Source: Zoogloea sp.
GTDB taxonomy: Bacteria; Pseudomonadota; Gammaproteobacteria; Burkholderiales; Rhodocyclaceae
Assembly: GCF_030157465.1 (NCBI RefSeq)
Contig: NZ_JAOAUU010000167.1
Coordinates: forward strand, 1 to 64,000
Direction of reading: 5' to 3'
DNA length: 64,000 bases
Below are positions 55,530-63,690 of this stretch, piece after piece; positions within the stretch are counted from its first letter, which is position 1; each line of letters begins with the position of its first letter. A program made the position numbers and the translations under genes. The notes below the pieces were generated by a model. That model made no database searches. It was not told where the DNA came from and saw nothing but the letters and a program-made list of their open reading frames with translations.

Positions 55530-56738
55530 ATGACTGCTGGATGTTTTCGTCGTATCGGCCTGGCGCTGTTTTTGACGGGCGCCGGCGCGGCCCTTGCCGG
55601 GCCGGTGGCCCCCCGCGAGCGCGCCCAGCCGGCTCAGGCTTGCAGCGAGGCCGGGCGCTGGCTGGCCTTTGATGGCAAGCGGCTCCTGGGGGTGCCTGCC
55701 GGCGGTGTTCTGGCCGATGCGGCGGCGAACGAGGTCGTGCTGATCGGTGAGCAGCACGACGTGGAGGACCATCACCGCTGGCAGCTGCAGGTGCTGGCGG
55801 CACTGCATGCCCAGCGGCCAGACATGGTGATCGGCTTCGAGATGTTTCCCCGGCGCGTGCAGCCCGTGCTCGACCGCTGGGTGAGCGGGCAGTTGAGCAC
55901 TCAGGAGTTTTTTGCCCAGGCCGAATGGGAGAAAGTGTGGAATTTCCCCCCGCAGCTTTATCTGCCGCTGTTCGAGTTTGCGCGTATCAACCGCATTCCG
56001 ATGGTGGCGCTCAATGTGGACCAGAAGCTCATCCGGGCGATTTCCGAGAAAGGCGGGCAGGCCGTGCCGTTGGTCGAGCGCGATGGTGTCGGGCGTGCGG
56101 CGTCACCGCCCGCGGCTTATCGCGAGTTTTTGCGTGAGATGCACCTTGCCCACCTGGCCGGGCGAAACCAGGCACCGGGCAGGCAGGGGAGCTTCGAGAA
56201 TTTCCTCGACGCCCAGCTGACCTGGGACCGGGCGATGGCCGAAGCGCTGGCCCGGCGTGTTACGCCTGCCGACAGCCCGCAGCGCCCGCTCGTTGTCGGC
56301 ATCATGGGCAGCGGGCATATCCGCTTTGGCCATGGCGTGGCGCACCAGTTGCGCGATCTCGGTGTTACGCGGGTGGCAAGCCTGCTGCCGGCCTCGACGA
56401 AAGAGGAGTGCCGGAGCCTGCAGCCGGGGCTCGCCAGTGCCTTTTTCCTGCTGCCGGAAAAGCCCCAGCCCGCCCCGGAGCCGCCGCGCCTTGGCGTGAC
56501 GCTCGAAGAGGGTGAGAAGGGCGTCCGCATCGCGCAGGTGTCGGCCGGCAGCCTGGCCGAAAAATCCGGTCTGCTGGCGGGTGACCGCATTGTCGACATG
56601 GCGGGGCGCCCCGTCACGGGCAGTGCCGACGTGCTCGCCGCGGTTCGACGTCAGCCGCCCGGCACCTGGCTGCCGCTGAAGGTGGCGCGCAAGGATGCGC
56701 AGCTCGAAATTGTCGTCCGCTTTCCGGCGCGGTCCTGA
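55530..56738 (+). CDS. ChaN-family (DUF399) exported protein with C-terminal PDZ domain
   Basis: 402 residues. A signal peptide (1 to about 23) is followed by a ChaN/Tiki-like domain (about 60-300) with VVLIGEQHDVEDHHRWQLQ and VIGFEMFPRRVQPVLD, where the conserved E and H residues correspond to haem or metal ligands in ChaN, and VGIMGSGHIRFGHGVAH near its end. A PDZ domain (about 310-400, GVRIAQVSAGSLAEKSGLLAGDRIVDMAGRP) follows. The fusion suggests a periplasmic hydrolase or haem-binding protein with a protein-docking module. It is followed 3 bp later by an M1-like peptidase, so both are one operon. Confidence 0.85.
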   Translation: MTAGCFRRIGLALFLTGAGAALAGPVAPRERAQPAQACSEAGRWLAFDGKRLLGVPAGGVLADAAANEVVLIGEQHDVEDHHRWQLQVLAALHAQRPDMVIGFEMFPRRVQPVLDRWVSGQLSTQEFFAQAEWEKVWNFPPQLYLPLFEFARINRIPMVALNVDQKLIRAISEKGGQAVPLVERDGVGRAASPPAAYREFLREMHLAHLAGRNQAPGRQGSFENFLDAQLTWDRAMAEALARRVTPADSPQRPLVVGIMGSGHIRFGHGVAHQLRDLGVTRVASLLPASTKEECRSLQPGLASAFFLLPEKPQPAPEPPRLGVTLEEGEKGVRIAQVSAGSLAEKSGLLAGDRIVDMAGRPVTGSADVLAAVRRQPPGTWLPLKVARKDAQLEIVVRFPARS

Positions 56739-56741
56739 GCC

Positions 56742-58781
56742 ATGCTCATGCGATTCAGTAGCTGGAAAAGGGTGCTGGCAGTGCTTTTGCTGGTCGTCGG
56801 CGGGCTTGCCCGGGCCGCACCGACGATCGAGCTCGATGTCGTGCTCGATCCGCAGACACGGGATTTCAGCGCGAGCGCCGTGCTGAGCCCGGCAGAGCGC
56901 GATTTCCGGTTTTTACTGCACGAGTCGCTGCGCGTTGGCGCGGTTTCTGCGGGCGGGCGCGTCCTGCAGGCCGAGTCGCTGGCCGGCCCGGCCGGTTTGC
57001 GGCAATGGCGCATCCGGCTGGACAGGGCGGGTGAGCGGGTTCGGCTCGAGTACGCCGGGCGCCTGCCGCCGCTGGATCGCCAACGGGATCACCGGGGTGT
57101 GCTGCAGCGGATGCCGCCCATGAGTTCGCCGGAGGGAAGTTTTCTGCCCGCTGGCAGCGCCTGGTATCCCCAGTCGCAGGCGATGATCAGCTATCGCGTA
57201 AAGCTCACGCTGCCCGGTAGCCAGCGCGCCGTGGTGGCCGGCCGGCGGGTGGCCGAAACCCTGCCGACCACGCCCGGCGACGCTTATCGGGCGACCTTCG
57301 AATTCCTCCCGCCCACCGACGGTATCGACCTGATGGCCGGCCCCTGGGTGGTGCGCGAAAAAGCCATACCGCGCAATGGCGCGCCGCCCCTCTACCTGCG
57401 CACCTACTTTTCGCCCGAACTGGATGCCACGCCCGGCCTGGCCGAGGCTTATCTGGACGATACCCGGCGCTACATCGAGCGCTACAGCCGGGAGATCGGC
57501 GATTACCCCTACGGCGAGTTTTCGATCGTCGCGGGCCCGCTGCCCACCGGCTTCGGCATGCCCACGCTCACCTATCTGGGCGAGGCGGTGATCCGCCTGC
57601 CGTTCATCCGCAAGACATCGCTGGGCCACGAGGTGCTGCACAACTGGTGGGGCAATGGTGTTTACGTCGATCATGCCCGCGGCAACTGGTCGGAGGGGCT
57701 GACTACCTTCATGGCGGACTACGCTTTCAAGGAGGACGAATCGCCGGCCGCCGCCAGCGAAATGCGTCTCGGCTGGCTGCGCGATGCGCTGGCCTTGCCC
57801 GCCGACGAGCAGCCTGCGCTACGCGATTTCCGGTCGCGCACCCACGGCGCCGAGGCGGCTGTCGGCTACGGAAAATCCGCCATGCTGTTCGTGATGCTGA
57901 AGGAGCGCATCGGCGAGACGGCGTTTCGCCAGGGGATTCGCGAGTTCTGGTCGGCCCGGCGTTTCAGGGTGGCGGCCTGGCAGGATCTGCAGGCCGCTTT
58001 CGAGCGCGCGTCCGGCCAGAATCTGGATGCCTTTTTCTCGGCGTGGCTGAACCAGCGGGGCATGCCCGCAGTTGCGATCGAAAGGGCCGAAACCCGCCCG
58101 CTCGGCAGGCAATATCAGCTCAGCCTGGTGCTGGGGCAGGGGGCGCCGGCGTTTCCGCTGCGCCTGCCCCTCGAAGTGACCGCCCCCGGCCGGCAGGAGG
58201 TGCGCTGGGTGGATGTTTCCGCGGGGCGCACAACGCACACCCTTGTGTTCGACTTCCAGCCGCAAAGCCTGCGCCTCGACCCGGACATCCGCGTCTGGCG
58301 GCGCCTTGAAGCCGGCAGCCTGCCGCCTATCCTGCGGCGCTGGATCGGCGCTGACGCACCACAGGTCGTGAATCTTGGGGCAGCGTCCGGCACCGCGGCC
58401 GCGGTGGATGCGCTGGCGCAGCGATTTTTCGAGCGCGCGCCCGGCAAGCTCGCCGAAGCCGGGCTGGCCAGCGCCTTGCGTGGCCGCGAGCCGGTTCTGA
58501 TTGCGGGAACCCACGCCGAGGTCGATCGCGCCCTGGCGGCGGCGGGCCTGCCTGCGCGCCCGGCGCAGCTGGGGGGCAAGGGCACCGCCCAGGTCTGGAC
58601 CGTGCTGGGCGCGCTTCCGCTGGCGGTGATTTCGGCGGACAACGCCGCTGCGCTGGGTGCCCTCCAGCGCGGTCTGCCCCATTACGGCAGCCAGAGCTGG
58701 CTGGTCTTCGACAAGGGGCAGGTGATTGAAAAAGGCGTGTGGCCGGCCAGCCTGCGGGTAATCCCGGTGACACGGCGCTGA
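56742..58781 (+). CDS. Exported M1-like metallopeptidase
   Basis: 679 residues with a signal peptide (about 1-26). The catalytic zinc site HEVLH is at 296-300 with a downstream glutamate (WSEGL, Glu318), giving HExxH-x17-E, one residue shorter than the classical M1 HExxH-x18-E. The GxMEN substrate motif is replaced by GFGMPTLTYLGE (about 270-281), a variant found in divergent M1 proteins. The C-terminal ~180 residues form an extra alpha/beta region with Gly-rich loops. It starts 3 bp after the ChaN-PDZ gene. It is probably an aminopeptidase, but the altered motif leaves the substrate open. Confidence 0.82.
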   Translation: MLMRFSSWKRVLAVLLLVVGGLARAAPTIELDVVLDPQTRDFSASAVLSPAERDFRFLLHESLRVGAVSAGGRVLQAESLAGPAGLRQWRIRLDRAGERVRLEYAGRLPPLDRQRDHRGVLQRMPPMSSPEGSFLPAGSAWYPQSQAMISYRVKLTLPGSQRAVVAGRRVAETLPTTPGDAYRATFEFLPPTDGIDLMAGPWVVREKAIPRNGAPPLYLRTYFSPELDATPGLAEAYLDDTRRYIERYSREIGDYPYGEFSIVAGPLPTGFGMPTLTYLGEAVIRLPFIRKTSLGHEVLHNWWGNGVYVDHARGNWSEGLTTFMADYAFKEDESPAAASEMRLGWLRDALALPADEQPALRDFRSRTHGAEAAVGYGKSAMLFVMLKERIGETAFRQGIREFWSARRFRVAAWQDLQAAFERASGQNLDAFFSAWLNQRGMPAVAIERAETRPLGRQYQLSLVLGQGAPAFPLRLPLEVTAPGRQEVRWVDVSAGRTTHTLVFDFQPQSLRLDPDIRVWRRLEAGSLPPILRRWIGADAPQVVNLGAASGTAAAVDALAQRFFERAPGKLAEAGLASALRGREPVLIAGTHAEVDRALAAAGLPARPAQLGGKGTAQVWTVLGALPLAVISADNAAALGALQRGLPHYGSQSWLVFDKGQVIEKGVWPASLRVIPVTRR

Positions 58782-58814
58782 CTGTGGGCAAGCGTGGCGG
58801 GTGTTGGCGTCAAC

Positions 58815-58828
58815 CCGATCCAGATCAA
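58815..58828 (+). promoter_or_regulatory. FNR/Anr-like half-conserved site upstream of DUF2249 gene
   Basis: CCGAT-CCAG-ATCAA matches the consensus TTGAT-N4-ATCAA in 8 of 10 positions. A plausible -10 (CAAACT, 58851-58856) would put the site near -41.5, the class II activator position. Regulation by oxygen is inferred. Confidence 0.45.
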
Positions 58829-58907
58829 GGAAAGCGTCGAATCCAGACGGCAAACTGCTGATACCCGACAGATTCAGTCGGATTTAACGCACCCGCCAGG
58901 AGCCCGT

Positions 58908-59174
58908 ATGCAAGCCATTCACGCCTGCAACCACACCACCCCGGAAGCCATCTACCCGTTCGACGCCCGCGGCATCGCCAAGCGCTTTCGCCACGCGGCG
59001 ATCTTCGGGGCGCTGGACGCCTTGATACCGGGCGAAGTGATGCGCTTTTGCAACGACCACGACCCGATTCCGCTGCTCGGCCAGCTCCAGCAGCGTTACG
59101 GCGAAAAGGTGACGATCACCTACCAGCAGCGCGAACCCGGCGCCATTGTCATCGACTTTGCGAAGGTCGGCTGA
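58908..59174 (+). CDS. DUF2249 domain protein
   Basis: 88 residues, an entire DUF2249 domain: early YPFDARGIAKRFRHAAIFGALDALIPGEVMRFCNDHDPIPLL followed by QRYGEKVTITYQQREPGAIVIDFAKV. This small sulfurtransferase-like (TusA-type fold) domain is common near denitrification, haemoglobin and nitric-oxide genes, although its role is unproven. AGGAG precedes the ATG, and an FNR-like site lies 80 bp upstream. It is convergent with the HPP-CBS gene. Confidence 0.87.
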   Translation: MQAIHACNHTTPEAIYPFDARGIAKRFRHAAIFGALDALIPGEVMRFCNDHDPIPLLGQLQQRYGEKVTITYQQREPGAIVIDFAKVG

Positions 59175-59183
59175 TCGTCGCTG

Positions 59184-59209
59184 GCGGGGGCTTGAACCCT
59201 GGCCCCCGC
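59184..59209. terminator. GC hairpin between DUF2249 and HPP-CBS genes
   Basis: GCGGGGGC and GCCCCCGC pair perfectly over a 10-nt loop between convergent stop codons. No T-run on either side; a weak terminator. Confidence 0.45.
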
Positions 59210-59213
59210 GCAA

Positions 59214-60419
59214 TCACGCCTTGTCAGCCTGCACGTAATCAAGGGCTTCGTGCTGGAACAGCACGGCGGTCATGGTGGCCGGGGTGATGATGCCGGTCAG
59301 CCGGCCCGCTTCGTCCACCACCGGCACGCCACGCTGGCCTCCTTCGCCGAGCAGATCGGCCGCCGCGGCGATGCCTTCTTCCGTCGCCACGCTTTTAAGC
59401 CCTTCGGCGGGCGTCTGCATGATCTGGCCGACGACTTCCGGCTTGCTTGCATGGGGGCCGGGCGTCGGGCGCAGCAGGCGGCGCACGTTGTCGCCGATGC
59501 GCAGGCCTCCGCTTTCATCGCGGTCCGGCTCCACATGACGCAGAAAATCCTCCAGCCGCAACAGGCCGATGACCCGCTGGCCCCGGTCCACCACCGGCAG
59601 CATGGCCAGGCTGTGGCGGTTCATCAGCCGCCAGGCCTCGTTGAGCCCGGTGGCAAACTCGACGCGGACGGGCGTGGCTTCCATGATGTCGCCGCACCTG
59701 AGCAGCACGTGGCGGTGAAAGGCGTGGCGCGCGGCGCGCTGGAAAACCTGTGCCAGATCGTTTTCGCTTACGTCGAGATAGGTGTCGAGTTCGGTGAGGG
59801 CGGCGGCCAGATCGGGATGCTGTACGCCCGCGGGGCTGCGCCGCGCCGGCACAGGGGTCGAGACGGCCGGCGAGCACAAGGGGTAACGGCGGCCCGGCAA
59901 CAGGTTGTTGACTGCGGTGGCGGCAATCAGCATGGCCAGCGCGTTGGCGCCGGTGGCGGCGATGCTCGATGCGGCGTCCAGCCCCTGGGCGGCCGCCGCG
60001 GCCATCACGATGGCCATGGCGCCGCCGGGTGGATGCAGGCAGCGCAGCCACGCCATGAGCCATACGGAAATTGCAACGGCCAGGCCGACGGCCAGGTAAT
60101 TCACCGGAATCCAGCGTCCGCAGGCAAAGCCGACCAGCGCAGGCAGCAGCAGGCCACCGACAACCGACCAGGGCTGGGCCAGGGGGCTGTGGGGCAGCGC
60201 GAACAGGATCACCGAGCTTGCGCCGAGCGGCGCCAGCAGGCGGCGGGCGTCGGCGGAAACCGGCAGTACGAACAGCACGCCTTCAAAGATCAGCACGCCG
60301 AGCAGCGCGGCAATGGCGCTGCGCCAGCGTTCATGGGGGGAGAGCGGCGCGGCGTCGGCAAACAGGTAGCGGCGGGCAAAGCGGTCGAGGGCCGCATGGA
60401 CGTGGCGGACGGGGTTCAT
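59214..60419 (-). CDS. HPP-family membrane protein with C-terminal CBS pair
   Basis: 401 residues. The N-terminal ~175 residues have four transmembrane helices and the HPP signature (LHPPGGAMA). Two CBS domains (about 235-300 and 335-395: DIMEATPVRVEFATGLNEAWRLMNRHSLAMLPVVD, and IMQTPAEGLKSVATEEGIAAAADLLGEGGQRGVPVVD) probably sense adenosine nucleotides. HPP proteins in plants and cyanobacteria have been linked to nitrite transport, so a nitrogen-oxide-related transport role is plausible here. It is encoded between a DUF2249 gene and a His-rich membrane protein gene. Confidence 0.9.
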   Translation of the reverse strand: MNPVRHVHAALDRFARRYLFADAAPLSPHERWRSAIAALLGVLIFEGVLFVLPVSADARRLLAPLGASSVILFALPHSPLAQPWSVVGGLLLPALVGFACGRWIPVNYLAVGLAVAISVWLMAWLRCLHPPGGAMAIVMAAAAAQGLDAASSIAATGANALAMLIAATAVNNLLPGRRYPLCSPAVSTPVPARRSPAGVQHPDLAAALTELDTYLDVSENDLAQVFQRAARHAFHRHVLLRCGDIMEATPVRVEFATGLNEAWRLMNRHSLAMLPVVDRGQRVIGLLRLEDFLRHVEPDRDESGGLRIGDNVRRLLRPTPGPHASKPEVVGQIMQTPAEGLKSVATEEGIAAAADLLGEGGQRGVPVVDEAGRLTGIITPATMTAVLFQHEALDYVQADKA

Positions 60420-60573
60420 TGCGCGGGCGATGGGCGTGGGACGGCAGACTCTGAGCGTTTCCGTCGCGGCTCGCCTTGACCTGGGTTTGGTGCGCTATCG
60501 TTCGGCCGGGCGCTGCGCCAGAGGCCTTACATTTTTTTCTGGCAAGCGCAGAGGCTGGACGCAAGGAGGATGT

Positions 60574-61683
60574 GTGCTGATTTATCTCGGATGTTGCACG
60601 GTGCTGGCCTTTGGGCTGGCCCTGGTGCTCATGCAGGCAGGTGCCGCCCCGGCGGCCGTTGCCCACGCGGCCTTTGCGCTGGGGGCGATGCCGCTGATCT
60701 TTGCGGCGATGGGGCATTTCGTGCCGGTGCTGACCCGCAGCAGCGGGGCCGGGAAGGCGGTGCATCGCCTGCCGCTGGCCATGCAGCTGGCCGGAGCAAT
60801 GGTGGTGGGTGTGCTGGCCGGAGCGCTGCCGGGCTGGACGCTGCACGCTGCTGCGGTGGTCGGGCTGGTGGCGACGGGCCTGTTTCTGGCCTGGCAGTGG
60901 CAACGTGGCAACAAGGCGCTCGGCCAGCCCCATCCGGGCCTCGCCTGGTACAAGGCCGCGCTGGGCTGCCTGATACTGGCACTGCTGGCGATTTTTGTCG
61001 GGCTGCTGTGGCCGGCGGCTTATGCCCCATTGCGGCTGGCCCACCTGCATCTCAACACCCTCGGTTTCATCGGCCTCACCGCCATCGGCACGCTGCATGT
61101 GCTGATGCCGACCGTGCTCGGTCAGCCCGACGCCCAGGTTGCCCAGCGCTTGCGCCGCCAGTTGCCGTGGGCGCTCGGTGGCGTGGCGGCCACTGCGGCG
61201 GCCGGCGTGCTGCCGTGGCTGACGCCTCTGGGGGCGCTGCTGATGGGCGGCGTGGTCCTACACACCCTCGTCGGCTGGCTGAAAACCCACGGCTGGCGGC
61301 GAATCCTTGGCGACGGGGCTGCGGTGCCGTTGTTTGGGGCCGGCGTCGGCCTGCTGGCGGTGATTGCGGCCGGCATGGCCCATGGTTTTGGCCTGATGCC
61401 CGGGCGGCTGGCGGTGAGTGCCTTCTTCGCGCTTTTTCTGCTGCCGCTGGTGACGGGCGCGCTGTCGCAGTTGCTGCCGGTGTGGCGTTTCCCCGGCCCG
61501 ATGAGCCCGCTGCGGGAGCAGATGCGGGCCCGGCTGGTGCGCTTGGGGCAATTGCGCACGGCGTTGTTCCTGGGCGGAGGCGGGCTGCTGGCGATGGGCG
61601 TTGGGGCCGGTGCGGTGCTGCTCGCGGCGGGCGTGCTGCTGTTTGCCGTGGCGCTGGCATCCGGGCTGGTGCTGCGGCGCTGA
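60574..61683 (+). CDS. Polytopic membrane protein with conserved histidines (NnrS/haem-copper-oxidase-like)
   Basis: 369 residues with roughly 11-12 hydrophobic helices. Helices contain histidines in HFVPVLTR, LAHLHLNTLGFIGLTAIGTLHVLMPTVLG and HTLVGWLKTHGW, a pattern resembling NnrS or cytochrome-oxidase-subunit-I-like proteins that bind haem or copper. I do not recognise it exactly. The GTG start is placed after AAGGAGG; spacing of 4 nt is a little short. A second open frame runs through the same DNA into thrC, but lacks membrane character and is a shadow. Neighbours (DUF2249, HPP) suggest a nitric-oxide or respiration-related role. Confidence 0.75.
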   Translation: MLIYLGCCTVLAFGLALVLMQAGAAPAAVAHAAFALGAMPLIFAAMGHFVPVLTRSSGAGKAVHRLPLAMQLAGAMVVGVLAGALPGWTLHAAAVVGLVATGLFLAWQWQRGNKALGQPHPGLAWYKAALGCLILALLAIFVGLLWPAAYAPLRLAHLHLNTLGFIGLTAIGTLHVLMPTVLGQPDAQVAQRLRRQLPWALGGVAATAAAGVLPWLTPLGALLMGGVVLHTLVGWLKTHGWRRILGDGAAVPLFGAGVGLLAVIAAGMAHGFGLMPGRLAVSAFFALFLLPLVTGALSQLLPVWRFPGPMSPLREQMRARLVRLGQLRTALFLGGGGLLAMGVGAGAVLLAAGVLLFAVALASGLVLRR

Positions 61684-61763
61684 GACGCATGGCGGGCGGG
61701 TGGCGGCGAAGGGCCGCCGGCTGTGCTATCTTCCAAGCCTTCGTTTTCAACTCGGCGAGAACC

Positions 61764-63203
61764 ATGCGCTACATCTCCACCCGCGGCCAGTCTGCGCCCC
61801 AATCCTTCTGTGACATCCTGCTTGGCGGCCTGGCGCCGGATGGCGGCCTCTACCTGCCGGAAAGCTACCCGCAGATCAGCCGCGCCGACCTCGACGCCTG
61901 GCGCAGGCTGCCCTATGCCGAGCTGGCCTTCGCGATCCTGTCGCGCTTCATCGACGACATCCCGGCCGCCGACCTCAAGGCCATCTGCGACAAGACCTAC
62001 ACCGCCGACGTGTACGGCTACGTGCGCGATGGCGCCAAGGCGTCGGACATCACCCCGGTGCACTGGCTGGAGCCGGGCAAGCTCGGCCTGCTGGAACTGT
62101 CCAACGGCCCGACGCTGGCCTTCAAGGACATGGCCATGCAGCTCCTGGGCAATCTCTTTGAATACGTGCTCGACAAGCGTGGCGAACAGATCAACATTCT
62201 CGGCGCCACCTCCGGCGACACCGGTTCGGCCGCCGAATACGCCATGCGCGGCAAGCACGGGGTGCGCGTCTTCATGCTCTCGCCCCACGGCCGCATGAGC
62301 GCCTTCCAGCGCGCCCAGATGTACTCGCTGCAGGACGACAACATCTACAACATCGCCGTGCGCGGCATGTTCGACGATGCCCAGGACGTGGTGAAGGCGG
62401 TTTCCAACGACCACGCCTACAAGGCAAAGTACAAGATCGGCGCCGTCAATTCGATCAACTGGGGCCGCGTGGCGGCCCAGGTCGTGTACTACTTCAAGGG
62501 CTACTTCGCCGCCACCGACAGCAACGACCAGCAGGTCGACTTCGTGGTGCCGTCGGGCAACTTCGGCAACATCTGCGCCGGCCACATCGCCCGCCAGATG
62601 GGCCTGCCGGTGAAGCGGCTGGTTCTCGCAACGAATGAGAACGACGTGCTCGACGAGTTTTTCCGTACCGGTGTGTATCGCCCGCGCAGCACCGCCGAAA
62701 CCCACGCCACCTCCAGCCCGTCGATGGATATTTCCAAGGCGTCCAACTTCGAGCGCTTCGTGTTCGACCTGGTGGGCCGCGATGGCAACACGGTTCGCGA
62801 GTTGTGGAGCAAGGTGGATGCGGGCGGCGCCTTCGATCTGTCCGCGTCGCCGGAATTCGCGAAAATCGGCGATTACGGCTTCGTTTCCGGCAGCAGCAAA
62901 CACGCTGCCCGCCTGGCCACGATCCGCCGCGCGGATGCCGAGTACGCCACCGTGATCGACACCCACACCGCCGATGGCCTCAAGGTCGCTTTCGAGCTGG
63001 CCGATCCGTCGGTGCCCACGCTGGTGCTTGAAACCGCCCAGCCGGCCAAGTTCGAGGAAACCATCGTCGAGGCGCTGGGCCGCAAGCCGGCACGCCCGGC
63101 CGGCCTTGAAAACATCGAAGCGCTGCCCCAGCGCGTCGAAGTGATGGATGTGGATGCCGAGGCGATCAAGGCCTTGATCGCCCGCACGGTCGACGCCGCC
63201 TGA
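61764..63203 (+). CDS. thrC: Threonine synthase
   Basis: 479 residues, type of threonine synthase found in proteobacteria. PLP-binding lysine is in SNGPTLAFKDMAMQ; the phosphate-binding loop is GATSGDTGSAAEYAM; VVPSGNFGNICAGHIARQMG completes the fold. It converts O-phosphohomoserine to threonine. No hom or thrB neighbour is in the window; here it is followed by a cytochrome/flavoprotein pair. Confidence 0.97.
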   Translation: MRYISTRGQSAPQSFCDILLGGLAPDGGLYLPESYPQISRADLDAWRRLPYAELAFAILSRFIDDIPAADLKAICDKTYTADVYGYVRDGAKASDITPVHWLEPGKLGLLELSNGPTLAFKDMAMQLLGNLFEYVLDKRGEQINILGATSGDTGSAAEYAMRGKHGVRVFMLSPHGRMSAFQRAQMYSLQDDNIYNIAVRGMFDDAQDVVKAVSNDHAYKAKYKIGAVNSINWGRVAAQVVYYFKGYFAATDSNDQQVDFVVPSGNFGNICAGHIARQMGLPVKRLVLATNENDVLDEFFRTGVYRPRSTAETHATSSPSMDISKASNFERFVFDLVGRDGNTVRELWSKVDAGGAFDLSASPEFAKIGDYGFVSGSSKHAARLATIRRADAEYATVIDTHTADGLKVAFELADPSVPTLVLETAQPAKFEETIVEALGRKPARPAGLENIEALPQRVEVMDVDAEAIKALIARTVDAA

Positions 63204-63219
63204 TCGGCTGACGCGTCAC

Positions 63220-63263
63220 AAAATCCCGCCGGCGATCCGTTTTCGGGTTGCCGGCGGGATTTT
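63220..63263 (+). terminator. Terminator of thrC
   Basis: AAAATCCCGCCGGC and GCCGGCGGGATTTT form a 14-bp perfect stem with a 16-nt loop, ending in T-rich sequence 17 nt after the thrC stop. Confidence 0.92.
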
Positions 63264-63357
63264 TATTTACGTGCTGAAAATCGAGGTTTTCCGTGATTTC
63301 GAGCGTGCCTCCATGCGCGCCGAAAAAGCGGGTTTGCGTATTTTTAAAAGGTTTCTG

Positions 63358-63690
63358 ATGGCGTTTTCACAGCTTTTTGTTCGGTCTTTCATTGCGCTTG
63401 TCGGCATGGGCCTGTTTTTAGCCGGGCCCGCGCGTGCGGCCGATCTGTCCGACGATTCGGCATCGATCCTGGCGGGCAACTGCGTGAATTGCCATGGCCC
63501 GAGTGGCCGTTCCCTGAGCGCCATCCCGACCATCCGGGGCGTGAATGAAGAACAGCTTCGCGTGCGTCTCATGGCTTTTCGGGAGGGCCGCGATGCCGGT
63601 GTAACCGTGATGACCCGATTGATGAAGGGCTACGACGCAGACCAGATCGCTGCGCTGGCGAAGTGGTTTGCGAAGGACAGGGCGCCATGA
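63358..63690 (+). CDS. Class I c-type cytochrome, likely FccA/SoxE-like subunit
   Basis: 110 residues. A signal peptide (1 to about 27, ARA) leads to a mono-haem cytochrome c with CVNCH (Cys42, Cys45, His46) and a candidate methionine axial ligand in VMTRLMKG. The start at MAFSQLF follows an AAAGG ribosome site; in-frame codons upstream are atypical. The gene overlaps the flavoprotein gene by 4 nt, so it is the likely electron-accepting cytochrome subunit of a flavocytochrome c sulfide dehydrogenase. The haem-binding motif is certain; the partnership is inferred from coupling. Confidence 0.88.
   Translation: MAFSQLFVRSFIALVGMGLFLAGPARAADLSDDSASILAGNCVNCHGPSGRSLSAIPTIRGVNEEQLRVRLMAFREGRDAGVTVMTRLMKGYDADQIAALAKWFAKDRAP

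Noticed and set aside
60570..63203. Single 877-residue fused protein ending in ThrC
   Set aside because: The part before 61764 is in the wrong frame relative to a well-formed membrane protein and is Arg/Gly/Ala-rich; thrC has its own normal start.
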